Below are positions 1-12,098 of a stretch of DNA of 64,000 nt, piece after piece. The position numbers and the translations under genes were made by a program. Position 1 is the first letter of the stretch; the number at the start of each line of letters is the position of its first letter. The stretch is from Sitta carolinensis (Eukaryota > Chordata > Aves > Passeriformes > Sittidae), in assembly GCA_032173965.1 (NCBI GenBank), contig CM063283.1, positions 111,857,108 to 111,921,107 on the forward strand, in the 5' to 3' direction. Under the pieces are notes generated by a model. It searched no databases. It was not told the origin of the DNA and saw only the letters and a list, made by a program, of their open reading frames with translations.

Positions 1-902
1 ATGGCTTCAAAGTAAAACAGAGCCAAAGAGAGGCAGGAGAACCTCTTCCCACCCCTCCCAGTCAAAGCTAAACATACTTTAAGAGGGGATTGACTGGGAA
101 GGGCCATTTCTCTTGCTCTCACTGATGGTAACACAAAGCAAACAAATTCCAAAAAAGCAGCATAAGCCTGAAGCAGGTTAGAGAATATGGGGAGGGGAAG
201 ATGAATGGAGAAGCAGCACCAATATAGTCTAAACTCGGAGAAAATTTCAATTTTTCATACTAGAAGATATCAATGTGAAACTGAGCCACAGTTTCGTCTC
301 TCTCTGGGTGGATTCACCAAAACGGGCAGGACAATTCGCTGGTACAACAGCACTGCTAATTTTTTTACAGTGTGAAATCAAACTGCCTCCATTTTAAATT
401 TAATGCCTGCATGAGGAGATGGTACAAGAGCATACAGGCCACAGCAGCACGGGGGACAGATCGAGGGGGCAGGGTGAGCCCCCACTGGGCTCTCACACCA
501 GGGTCGTGTCCCTGGCTACCAGGCAGGCTGGAGATCAGGGTGCTGCTCCTGCAGGGAGTTAAGGATGACACAGTTCCCATCACCTGGGGCCAGGTCAGCC
601 TTTCTGAGGGAGATTTCCCTCCTGCCCATGCTGTGTTTGGTGCTCTCTCACTGAATGAGCTCCCAATTTCAGATAAGAGCTGCACAGAGGCTCCATTGTT
701 CCCCCAATTCTTCGATTCTTACCGAGGGGTTTGTGTTACACCCAGTGTGCAGTTCATGCTAGGACACTCTCTGGCCATCCCTCCAGAATGACAGGCTGTG
801 AAATTCAGAGCTTTGGGAGAAGAGCAGAGCTAGGATGAGCTGTCAGAGCATGAATTAATACATCTCCACACTGCTGAATGCAGTTAACCCTAGTGCTGTT
901 TC
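1..902. other. Intergenic, no gene seen
   Basis: No splice-bounded exon or recognisable protein is visible. The open frames here are short, overlap on both strands and have no homology I recognise. The stretch ends at an LTR-like element. Confidence 0.6.
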
Positions 903-1331
903 TAATGCCTTAAGTTTTAGCTTTCATATTTTCCAGATTCTGTACTGCGTTGGTATATAACTCTGTGCTCCATATAAAGTGTCAGCAAGTTCTCTTCACA
1001 GATCAGTCACACAGAACAATCCTTTTCCAGCCCCAGAACCAAGGGCACCGCTGCAGCTTTGAGCCCAAAAAGTGCAAACAGCAGAGAACTGAGGAGAGCA
1101 ATCTGGGAGGGTGGGACTGCATCACTGGAGCTGGAATGGGACAATTAACCCCAACGTGGAAATGGAACAAAACTTATAAAAGGGTGAAAACTTGTGACCC
1201 ATCATCCATCTTGGGTCAAGCCATGGCCAGACTCTTGCACTTCCCAAGGTGAAGGCCTTTTAATAAATCCCTACTTTATTCCTTTAACACTGTCTATCCT
1301 CTGTTCCAGGGATCATTTCTCTGACCACACA
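903..1331 (+). mobile_element. Solo LTR of an endogenous retrovirus, plus orientation
   Basis: The block runs from about TAATGCCTTAAG to about CTGACCACACA. It has LTR architecture: a TATA box (TATAAAAGGG near 1176), then an AATAAA signal near 1262 within AATAAATCCCTAC, then a short U5-like tail. It is collinear along its whole length with the reverse complement of 41,174-41,607, which defines the ends to within a few bases. No internal retroviral genes flank it, so it is a solo LTR. A clear target-site duplication was not found. Family name is not assigned. Confidence 0.7.
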
Positions 1332-4300
1332 TGCCTGTTCATGGTGCTCTGTGCTCAAAGAGGAGTCACAGCAGGGAGGTACCAGCAGTGTTTTTCCCAT
1401 CTCCCAGGGACACCCTCAGCTGTGTGACAGGAAAGCTCCCCTGTAATTACACCTCAATGAAAAAACAGAGATCTGCTGGGTTATCTCCTTTTCAGGGCTC
1501 TCTAAGCCTTTGTTCAGTGCTGAAACACCACTGACAAACTTGTGCCAACTTCCCCCTTGAAGGACAGGACTTTTCCAGACTGTTGGTGTTGGGGATAAGG
1601 GTCCTTCGGGAAAGTGGGCAAGCCCTCCCCAGTTCCTTGTTCAGAGCAAGTCACGAACCATGGTTTAAACCCTACTGACAGATGAAGAGACAGTCACAGT
1701 CTCTGCTTTTGCCCTGAGCCTTGGGGATCCTCCCCAGGCATCCCCTTGGCACAGGGCAGAGACTCTGCCAAAAAGTCCCTGCATTTCAAACATTTATCAG
1801 GATGAAGAAAGATTATCAGCAGATAAGGAGCTGGGGAGGATTAGCAAAGGCCATGAATACAAGGCAGGGTCAATGGCTGAAGATTGGAGTTTTCCTGTGC
1901 TTGCAGTGGGTAGAGTGACCTACAATGTCCCCTCTGCATCCTCTGGCCACTCATTACTCCATGAGGTTTCATCATCAGGAAAATGCCTCCTGCCAGGCTG
2001 TTTTCTTCTCTTTTACAAAGCTTCCCTACCTGGCTTCAAAACTTCAAAGAGTTGCCAGATCTCATGACTTTATCACAGCAGTCCCACGTTGTTTTTTTAA
2101 CTCAAATATAAACTCCCAAAGGCAAGCTGTTATGCAGGAATCTCAGGTTTCATTTAGCAATAATATTTAAATATTTCCAGATGTCAGAAATGCTAAAAAA
2201 ATTCTGAAGATTAACAATGTAGCATAAGACAGTGAAAACCAAACTTTAAAAGGAGAATGAGATTGTACATATCCCAAACTTTTTTTTTCCCAAATAAAAT
2301 TATTTTCTTCCACCTGGAGGGAATAAAAGAAGATGTAGCTTGAGTCAGTGTAGACTGGGATTACTAATACTGAATTTTACAAATAAAATCTGATTAGTCT
2401 AACAAAGTCAAATCTCCTCATATACAAGGAGGAGGGATGACTCTAAAACTTGTTTCTTGTTCTAATCCCTGTTACAAAAGCCTCAGATCAACTGAAAATT
2501 ATTTCTGCCTTGTTTTTGCTGTTTGCACAGCACTAGGAGAACACCAGACACTTTACAAACGCTGGAGACTGACTTAAATAACTGAAATATGAACGCATGA
2601 CTGTTATATGACGGGTGGCAGCCGAGAATTCTTTAATTATGATCTCCAACTGGTCCCAGGCTGTACCTATTGCTAAGCTGAATTGCATTAGAGGTACAAA
2701 AACCTGCTTTGTGCAGCACTGGCACTAGAGGAAGGCAGGCAGGTCCAGGCCCACAATAGCTTTCCTGTTCCTTCAGGACAGCTGGTGTCTTCACCAGCAA
2801 AATGCTTAAATGCCATCAATTCCTCGCGTGTGTCTCTCACACAAATGCATCGCTGAGATCACCCCACCCTGGGGACTCTCTCAAAGAGTTCATTGACTGC
2901 AGTCCCACAAAGGCACTGTGAACCTTCAGGTGAGGGCACACCATTGTACAAAGGCACCACCTAAAGAAGCAGCACAGACAGGACCTTCCAGAGAGGACCC
3001 AGCACCCACAGCCTCAAATCCAGGGAAATCCATACCCCGGAGTGAGAAGTGGGCAAACAGGATGAGGTGGAGAGAGCAAGCTCACATGCTGGTCTAGACA
3101 CAGCAGCCACTAAGGAGTTTGGAATTCTATTTATGGATGTATTTAGGTAATAAGGTCACTGAAGAGGTGCATTTGCAAACTACAGCAAGTCCTGAACCCC
3201 TTCAGCTCTGCCATTCACTATTTCAGTGCATGACATCCAGAGGAGAAAGCACAGAACTGCTCAGGGCACAAAATCAGGCTGTCAAAGTGAGACTCAGTCA
3301 AAGGAATTCTCATCCAGGAGATGCCTGAAAAAGGCACAGTTATGACCCAAGTGTGGCATTTATTGAGGAGGAAGCATTTATAATATTCCATTTATAATCC
3401 AGTTATGCACTAATACACAAATGGTAGACTTTTAATGCCAAAGGAACATTGGAAGCATGTGAAATCAGCCATTCCCAGGATACCTGTTGCAACTTTGTCT
3501 TTAATCTCCTCTGATCTATGAAGAGTGAAAGACAAACACTTGAATTCATGGGTCTGGACCCCACTGGGGTGAGCTGAAAGCACCTGGAGCTCTCAAATCC
3601 TGTTAACCAATACTCCATGGCAGAGTCTGCAGGCAGAATGCCCCACACTCACCTGCTTTCCTCTGGCTGCAGCCCCCAACAGCCAGGCAAAACTCACCAG
3701 CCACACTTTAATCCCTCGAATCCAGCACAGCAATTTCCTTTTACTAAAGCAAAAGTCAACCTTTTCATCCCCACCTTGTTTCGAAAGGTGCCCACAGGCA
3801 GGTTCATGGTGAAAAGACAGAAAGCAAAACCAAGCAAACAAAAAGGAGAATAACACTGAGCTGCTTTCATTCTCACCTGCTGTCTCATGGAATAATCTTC
3901 CCAGGTGAGGCTTCTCCTGGCACAGGGAAGTTGCAATAATCACATCTCTTAGCCCAAAATGTACATTGTCTTTTAACAAAACAGCAACACACACAATGAA
4001 AAACAGCAAAAGAAGAACTCCCTTCAACCTCCTCACTTTATATGGATTCTGAGAGCACTGAAAGGGAAACACAAAGCACCTGGGGTGTCTTTAAAAATCA
4101 CAGCTGCACGAAACCTCCTCGCATGATTGATCTATAAAGGTCTGACTCTGCAGAAAAACAAAAGTGGTTTCAGCTGTGTTTTAAGGCAAGTCATAAGCTT
4201 GAACAGGGGCTGTTGCTGCATGACAATTTTGCTTTTTCTGTGGTGAACAGGATGGGCCTTTTGCAGTGGAGCAACAAGCCCAAACATCTTTCATGATTTG

Positions 4301-4489
4301 TCCAAATTAGCATGTGGCAATGCACCATGTGTCCTCTCCACACCCAATATTCTATCTCTCTTGATACAATTAATTACAATTAATTAGATTACAATTAATA
4401 AAGACAAAGGAGCAGCTGGGAATTTTCTGTGGCAAGTGATTGATATGAGGTGGCACCACAGCCTCCTTGCTGCTTCCAGGCAAATTGAG
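1332..4489. other. Intergenic, no gene seen
   Basis: AT-rich sequence without recognisable exons. The largest open frame (3593-4072, minus) is rich in Leu, Phe and Cys, has no matching splice structure, and overlaps another open frame on the opposite strand. I treat it as chance. Confidence 0.5.
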
Positions 4490-4655
4490 AAGGAATCTTC
4501 CCCATCCCTGGAAGTGTCCAAGGCCAGGTTGGATGGAGCTCTGAGCATCCTGGGACATTGGAAGGTGCCCATGGCAGGCAGGGGTTGGAAGTGGATGATC
4601 CTTAAGGTCCCTTCCAACCCAAACCATTCCATGTTTCCTTTTTTCTATCATGATA
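4490..4655 (+). mobile_element. CR1 LINE 3' fragment
   Basis: The block contains the CR1 3'-end signature in sense orientation: 'ccctggaagtgtccaaggc', 'gccaggttggatggagctc', then 'ttaaggtcccttccaaccca' and 'aaaccattccatg'. It is truncated at the 5' side, which is usual for CR1. Confidence 0.8.
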
Positions 4656-7600
4656 GTCCATCAAATATCCCTTACAGAAGTTTGGGGTGTTTTGTCTTGC
4701 TGAACACCAGAGTTGGCTGTGCTTGATGAAGTGTTTGGTTCTGTAACCCTTCAGTACTGGTAGGGTAAATTGCTCCCTTGTGTGAGAAGTGAAAGCCCTG
4801 CTATGGCTCGAAGCAATGGTTTAAAAATTCTCTGTTCCAGCTGTGCTCCAGAGGGAGCTGTTTCACTCTCTTGTTCTATTCTTCCTTCTCTGCTTTGCTG
4901 CACAGCCACCCTTTATGCTTCTGCATCTTTTCCCAAATTCTGCCTCCTTTCAATTCACCTGCTGCTCCTCCACACAGCCACCTGAAACAGAACCTCGCTC
5001 CCCTGGAAAGTTTCCTATATTTCAGGCAAAATTTTGTTACTTTCTCCTCTATTTGCCTCTATCATCTCTGCTGCTTCAAGCCCCTCAGTGTCCAGCTCTC
5101 ATCCTCTCCCACTCACTCTGCAGAGCCTGTGGAACTGAATTATTTCATTCTGAGGTGAAGGGTTCTCCACAACTCGGTCACCTGGGAGCTGCTCCAGTCA
5201 GACGAGGGCAGTGTCACAAAGCAGCCCAAAGGTTCACAGAGTCACTTCCCTGCTCCCCCGTCCCTGTGCAGCCAGTGCTTGGTGTTCTGAAATTATCTAG
5301 GATGCAAGTAAACAAGCTAGAAAAATAAAAAGGCAAAGGGGAAGGAAGAGGAGATTTATGCCAGCTCATGGCAGAGTTTACATCAAGGCCACACTGACAC
5401 ATCTGCAGAGGAGGCAGCAGATGCTGTGGCCAGGGAGTGACCAGCCAAGGACAGGGAGGATTTCTGAGGCAGAACTTCTCTGCCCAAGGCAACATGTTCC
5501 TGCAGCCCAAGATTTGTGGGTTTTGTTTTTGTTTTTAGGCCTGAAATTTTAAATTGAGTTGATCTGGCACCTACTGCAAATTTGAATTTCTGTGTGCGTA
5601 CATCTTTTGTTTGACTCTCTAGCCCCTTCCTCTAAGTCCTTCCAAATTGGTTGCCACAAGTCCTTGGAGAAGTAATTTCTTTAAATAGGCAAGTGACAAA
5701 GATGACAATTCCTGCCTCAGTGTAGTGGTGGAAGCCAATCTCTAGCACATGATAAATGTAATATATTTAGTGAGTTTCCTTGGAGAAGAGAGGGAGTTGG
5801 TCAAATCTAACAGAGCAATGTTTGCCAACATAGAAATTAAGTCATGCATATTCAGATATTTAACTTCTGAAAAAGCTCATTTATGACTGAGAGTTCATTT
5901 TCAGTTCAGTGCTCTGAGCAGCAGCCATGGAATTGCCATTGGTGGCAATATAAAAATTGCAGCTAATTTCTCAGGGAACATTCTCATTCACCAGGGTAAT
6001 TCGGGCTGAGGATATTTAATTCTGCCAGTCTCATTCTGAAGTGGCTTTTCTGCAGGGAAGGAACTGAAAAATACTAAGAAGTGCCCTCAGAAGCAGTGGG
6101 TAATTGGAATATAAACTAAGGACAATGGTAAAACTCATTTAGAAATTCTGCAGTGGACTACAAGTTGCATTAGCAGGGTCCATCCCTGAGGAGGACATGG
6201 ATGATCTGATGTCTACGCTGAGGTTATAGGCTGGACTTTACCAGAAGCCCTGATCACCATTTCCACAGACAAGAATTTAATTCAGTAATTGAGCAAAATC
6301 ACTTTCTTCCTTTTTCTCCCTCTTTCCTCTACACCCAGACCCATGCTTCCAAATTCAATTCCAAGCCAGGGAAGCAGAGAGTGCTTGAGATTTTAGTAGT
6401 TCATTTCAATGTCAAACTTCATCTCAGTGTGATTTTTCTTCTATGACAGCAGCTACCAAATGCTGGAATTCAAATACTCAACATATAAAATGGATAAGAT
6501 TGATACTAACACAAATAAAAAATGAAATAATAATGTGGTTGTTAATTGGAGGAATTTTTACCCAACAGTTTACTCACAGGCAGAAAGTTGTATCTGTAGA
6601 TTACATATAGGCAATCTATATTAACAATATCTCCTCCATGAAATATTGATTTGAGATTATTTCTCCATCATGTGCCAGGTGGGAGCCTGCCTCCAAAGGC
6701 CACCTTGGCATCTGCTGGGGAACAACTCCATGGCTCAGGGAGCCCTGACCACTGTTTGTGTGCAGTGTGACATGATTTGGGGTTTATAAACATTTATGCA
6801 CTTTGTGTGCTTTCAAAAGCAGAATTATTGATTGAATTCTCTTTGGTCTGCAGATTGTGTCCTGGATAGGTACATGATAGGAGTAAAAATGAGCATGGTT
6901 TGGATGCAAAATCCTAAAGTGATGCGGAAACACCTTCCAGCTTCTGTGCACGTGGAAAATCACCAGAATTTACTCTCCTCTTTGGCTTCAACTGCTTTAA
7001 GCTAAACAAGGCTCTGGTATTTCCCTGAAAGTCCTGGGAGGGAGGTTTTGTTCCTGATCTTTCCCACCTCTCTCCCTGGGGCTTTCTTGAATTGTGCTCA
7101 GTCAGTTCCTGAATACAAAACCCCAGGGATGGAGCAGGGAGGAAAGATTCCTTCCCCCATGTGCAGGCACTGCTCTAATTTATACTTCCAGCCTGTGTTT
7201 ATTGTATTTTCATAAAACCATGGCATTGCTGACTGATGCTCCACTTTTGACCTCCTGTAGTCTTTTCTACAGAATTTGCCACTGTTTTGACAGTGAGCCA
7301 CTGCAGACTGCTCTTGGGGCATGGCTGTCCAAGCAAGTCTTTACTGCCACTCTGCAACAGTAGATTTAGCAAGATTAAAATATTTTACTGTGTTCCTACA
7401 GAAATATAATCAAATAAATGGTTAACAATAATGCAAATATGAAATTGTCACAATAAAGCAAATGTTACATCTTTGCCTGTGCCCTTAAGTAGGATATTAA
7501 TCTTGAAAAAAGAAGAAAATAAGAAAAGCGTAGCATCCAAAAATTATTTCAAAAGCCTAACTCAGGTTAGAATAGAATACTAAAAGAGGGAATTAGTCCC

Positions 7601-9499
7601 AAATACAGGTGTCCTAATCTGCTTTTATTGGCTAAGAATCCACTGTACAATGTGCACTATTGGGAGAACAATTCACCTTACCCTGTTGTGGAAGCTTAGC
7701 TCACATGAAATCACCTACAAGTCAGGAAACTAAATTTAGGCATCTGTATCTGGAATCATGTCCAACCCCTGTCATTCTGTCTGTCTGTGTCCTCTCCAAA
7801 AAAAACCCCTGTTCCCAGTCATGGGAGTTGCCATGCAGATCTCACAATGGTTGGGCTGAAAGGTGGAATTCCCTTTCCTAAAACCCAACCCCATTCCCTG
7901 AAAATGCCAGACAAACTAAACCAGTACTGAGGCAGAAGGAAGACACAAAAGCAGCAACAGAAACCCCACGAGCAGAAGTGTTTTTATTTTGACACATACC
8001 AGCCCCATTCTTCTGGCTGAAGGCACTTCCCTTTGTTCAGGTCTGCAGCAATCCCCGATGGGGATGCAAAGGGCAGCAGTGTGGAGGCAGGGAGGAGGTG
8101 GAGAAATGTAAATCCCCCTTAACCCTCTTTGGGGAGGGGGAGGGAAGGGGCTCTGCATGTTGGAGCAGGAAGCAGGATTTATCACCTCAGCTAAAATTCC
8201 ATTAACCATTAGCTCAGGGGAGAATCTAGGTTGTAGGGGCTCTCCAGAGTCACAAAAAGAGGGAAAACATAGGCCCCAACACAGTTATCCTCCAAAGGGC
8301 ATGGATATGGCTCCACACAGAGCTGGGCAGAACTGAGAAAATGAATGGAATTTTGAATTTGTTTTTAGCTTTTTTCTTCCCCTAATTTTCTATGCTATTA
8401 TATATTTATAGTTAGTATTTGCAGCTATTTTTATAGCTAGCCTGCAGTTTAAGATAACATGTTTTACTCATGCTTCAGAGATTATAAACTATGCTGTTTG
8501 TTCTCCCAGTTGTGACCAGAAGATTGAGCAACACAGAAGGAGAGGAAGAAAAATGGAGCAGCTCCAAAACACCTGATGCCAACAGTCCAAGTGCACGTGA
8601 TAAAATACAGCGAGATATCTCCAACTTTTTTTCTTACCCATTCTCCCACGCATCAATTTAGATTAAAATACGGGGGAAAGCAAGACCTGATGGATTCCCC
8701 ATCTTCTGGAGAGAGAGCACTGCCTGTACAGCATTTCTGGGTGAGAGATGCTGACATAAGTCCTGCTTATGTCTTGTTGTTGTTCTGCTTGTTGGCACAC
8801 TGGCCACGTTGGAGAGATGGAAACACCCCAGCACTGCTGTGTATAGCACGTGGTGTCAGGCCAAGTGTAGCCAAATTTCTTCAGTCCTTTTCTTTCCCTT
8901 TTTTATTTTTTTGCTAGAAGGCCTAGAAGTTCCTTATTTGTATAAAAGATAATCTACCTTTCACACCTTGGCGTCTGGATGCTGTTTGTTGTGCTTGTCC
9001 TCACAAAGCCAGGCAGGTAACTACTGTCTGCTGCCCATTTAACAGCTTAGAGAAAGAAACCAAACAAGAATGAGGTGAAGCCTTGTGGAACCCAACTCAA
9101 ATCTAAATTTTTAGCACCACTGAAGCCCCTCCAGGCCTCCATCAGCTGCCATCTATGCCTCTGTAGCTCGTTGCTGTGTGACCTGGAGCCCTTGCTCATG
9201 AAGCAGTGCAGAGGTGCCCTGCCAGTTCTGTGCATCCCAGCACCTTCTCCCTGGGCCAGACTGAGTTTTTGCAGATAATCTGGTCCAGAAGGTCAGTGAG
9301 GTGGGAAATGCTAGCTGGGACATGGACAGGGACAAAGACTTCAGCCCACCTGCCGTGTGATTTGTGGCCGTAACCTGAATGTGGATTTTCCCTGTGCCAG
9401 GATGGTGGTTACTCCACAGATAGAGAGTGTTCTTTCTCTTACCAGTGACCTCCTGTTGTCCCTGAAAATCAGCCTTCTGATTTGTTTTAGTATAATGGA
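4656..9499. other. Intergenic, no gene seen
   Basis: No exon or RNA gene recognised. The sequence is AT-rich with short homopolymers and chance open frames under 115 codons. Confidence 0.5.
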
Positions 9500-9740
9500 G
9501 TCATTTCTCATGAATTGTAAGATAAACAAGGATCATGTTTGCATTCCTTTGTGAAAAGATATCACCTGAGGACTTCTCAAGTGACCACTGAAGATGGAGA
9601 AGTAATAACTTCTGTCCAATCTCTGATCACTGTCCAGAAACTTATATATATGAGGTCAACAATAAACTAGAGAGTTCTTTTCTTCTTCTCTACCTGAACA
9701 CCTGTTCTGTGTGCTACTGTGTGTTTCTATCTGTGTCACA
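9500..9740 (+). mobile_element. Possible LTR fragment
   Basis: The 3' half looks like an LTR promoter and R-U5 region: TATA-like 'cttatatatatgagg' near 9640, AATAAA near 9661 in 'caacaataaactag', a pyrimidine-rich stretch, and an end near 'ctgtgtcacagtaaca'. The left boundary is not clear and no second copy is present for comparison. It may instead be unique sequence. Confidence 0.35.
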
Positions 9741-10794
9741 GTAACAACCTCCCTTGGGTCATCTTTATCCTCATATCCCATGTTTCTTTCCTTTAGATTC
9801 CTGCAGAATCTAGAAGATTCCAGCTGCCACCACCTTCCATCCTGCTTTCCTGTGAAACTGAAGACAGGCAGAGAGGAGAAAAGGAAGCTCAGGCCACACC
9901 TTTACCCCTACACAGGAGCACCTTGGCACTCACACCCACTCTTAGAGGTGTCTCCAAACTCACAATCCCGTGTTTCCCACTGATATTTGTGCAGCCCACT
10001 TGCACACATGACCTTCTAGGGACGACTTCACTTTGTTTGAAATGTGCATTAAATTTGTTCCCTGTAACTTGAGCTGCCAAGAGCCCCAAAACCCAGCACG
10101 TGATGGGCACAGTTGGCTGGCAACATGCCTGAGAGGAACAGAGTTGTCGTGCAAGTTGTAATTTAAGATTATAAAATAAAAGCCCTTCAGTAGCAAACCA
10201 GCCCAACGGAAGTGTCACTGTTCAAACTTTTGATTTATTCATATGGTGAGGCACAAAAGGGCACCTTCAACTCAGTTTTATGTTTAAATAAAAAAAAAAA
10301 CAAAAACCTTTATCATGTTATGGTAATGTGTTAAAGATGTGAAAAACATGTTCTCTTCCTTATGGCTGATGGTGAAATTTTGTTCTCTAACAACAGCCCA
10401 CAAACAAAATTACTGTATTGAATGTGTAAGATAACACGCAAAATTATTTTATTATAATGAGGTTTCTGCTTAACTTTGTGCCTAAACTGGGCTGCTAGGT
10501 GCTTTGCCTTCTTAATTAAATTAATTTGGATAGAAAACTGATCAGAAAGAATAGCTGTGGAGAGATTATATTCTAAACCAAGAAAGATCCGCTTAAGTCC
10601 TAAAACTACAATAGATAAAGGAAACATGGAGAAAGGGATTTGCTATTCTCCCTGAAACTCAGATTAGGTTTTCCTCCTGTTACATTCCACAGATGTGTCT
10701 TTGCACCAAGCTCTGCAAAGAGCTCCTGTCTCTGCCTTTGGTACTCTCTTGCCTTGTCTTCAAATTTGTGCTCACTTGAGCTCATCAGTTCTTG
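9741..10794. other. Intergenic, no gene seen
   Basis: No feature recognised apart from an A-rich run near 10,290. Confidence 0.5.
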
Positions 10795-10880
10795 GGTTAT
10801 TCTGTGCAGGGCCAGGAGTTGGGCTCGATGAACCTTGTGGGTCTCTTCCAGCTCAGAATATTCTGTGATTCTGTGAAAGG
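10795..10880 (+). mobile_element. CR1 LINE 3' end
   Basis: Short CR1 terminal segment in sense orientation: 'gccaggagttgggctcgatg', 'ccttgtgggtctcttccagc', then the terminal octamer-like 'atattctgtgattctgtga'. Confidence 0.8.
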
Positions 10881-11044
10881 CAGGTCACTGAATATTGCCC
10901 ATGGGAGGCTCAGTCAGCCCTGGTTGCTCAGGGCCTGTACAACTGAGTTTTCAGTCTCTCCACCCCAAAACCTCTCTGGGTCCCAGTCTGACCAGACTCA
11001 TGCTGGAGTTTCCTTTTCCTGGTACCTACACAGAGATTCCAATG

Positions 11045-11760
11045 TTTCAACCTGAGCCTATTTTCCTTGTGCTGTCACCCTGCCCTTCTGAGAAGAGCCT
11101 GGCTCCGTCCTCTGCAACCTCCCCTGAGCCAGGCAGCAATAAATTCCCTCGTGCTGGGAATTTGAATTCTCTTCTGCAGCTTGAGCAGTCCCAGCTCACC
11201 CTGACTCTTCTTGTACATCCTGTGCTCCAGCCCATTGACTGTTTTGGTGGCCCTTTGCTGGACTTTCTCCTGAAAGTCCATATCCTGACCTGGGAGCCCC
11301 AAACTGCACACGTGGCCTCGCCAGTGCTGAGCCATTTGCCATGGTCCTCCTAAACAGCCGCCCACGGAACCGATTTCTTTCACAGTGGGAACTTTTATTG
11401 CTCTCTGTCCTGCTGTTTTGGTCATTAATAAAGGCTTAAACCACCTCTGGTGTGAGTATTGATCCCCCAGGCACACTGCTGGTCACTGCTCACTGCTGGA
11501 CTTTGGACAACTGAGGGATTACAAACAGTGCTCTGAGCCCAGCAGTCCTGCCAGTTTTCCACCCACCTTATCACCCATTTATCCAGTCCATATCTCACTA
11601 GTCTGGCAATAAAGATATGGAAGGAAACACTGTGAAAGGCCTTGCTGGAGTCCAGGAATATGATGTCCACTTCTCTCCCTTCGTACACAGAGCTCGTCGT
11701 GCCATCACTGAAAGTGTTCGGGTTGGAAGGGCACGGTTCCCCCAGGAACATCCATCTCAT
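11045..11760 (-). mobile_element. CR1 LINE fragment(s), antisense
   Basis: Plus-strand text reads as reverse-complement CR1: 'gtgctccagcccattgactg', 'ggccttgctggagtccagga' and 'atgatgtccacttctct' are typical of antisense CR1. At about 11,345-11,455 a segment containing 'ttaataaaggcttaaacc' interrupts the CR1-like text and may be another insertion. The open frames on both strands here are relics of the element or chance, not host genes. Confidence 0.6.
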
Positions 11761-11799
11761 AGTCCAGTTTTCAAGCCTGAAGCTTCTGTCTTTCTAAAA

Positions 11800-12098
11800 C
11801 TTTAGTTTTCTAATATTTGAGTTTTCTAAGACTTGTTCCCAGAACTTGAACATAAACAACGGAATTGTTTTTATAACGATATTCATGTTATGAATTCTTT
11901 CTCTAAAAAGAATTTTCTTTTAATGTCCTTCTAATTTGACCAATGAGAGTGGAAAAAATTCGTCTCTCTTTCACCAATCACAGTAGTCTATAAAAAATCG
12001 TATATAAAGAGAACAACACCTAAAGATAAAGTTCATTCTTCACACAACCTTAAAAACAATCACACAGAGTCTGTGTCGTGTGTTATTCCTCACGATGA
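11800..12098 (+). mobile_element. Probable LTR of an endogenous retrovirus
   Basis: The segment has two CCAAT boxes ('gaccaatgagag' near 11,939 and 'caccaatcacag' near 11,973), a double TATA-like region ('ctataaaaaatcgtatataa' near 11,990), and a tail of short direct motifs ('cacagagtctgtgtcgtgtg') ending near 'cacgatgaca'. This order fits U3-R-U5 of an LTR. No coding retroviral sequence is attached. The left boundary is approximate. Confidence 0.5.

Noticed and set aside
3593..4072. 159-codon minus-strand open frame with hydrophobic stretches
   Set aside because: No recognisable family, overlapping open frames on both strands, and no splice or promoter evidence.
11425..11760. 111-codon minus-strand open frame with reverse-transcriptase-like text
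   Set aside because: It is a decayed CR1 fragment, not a host gene.
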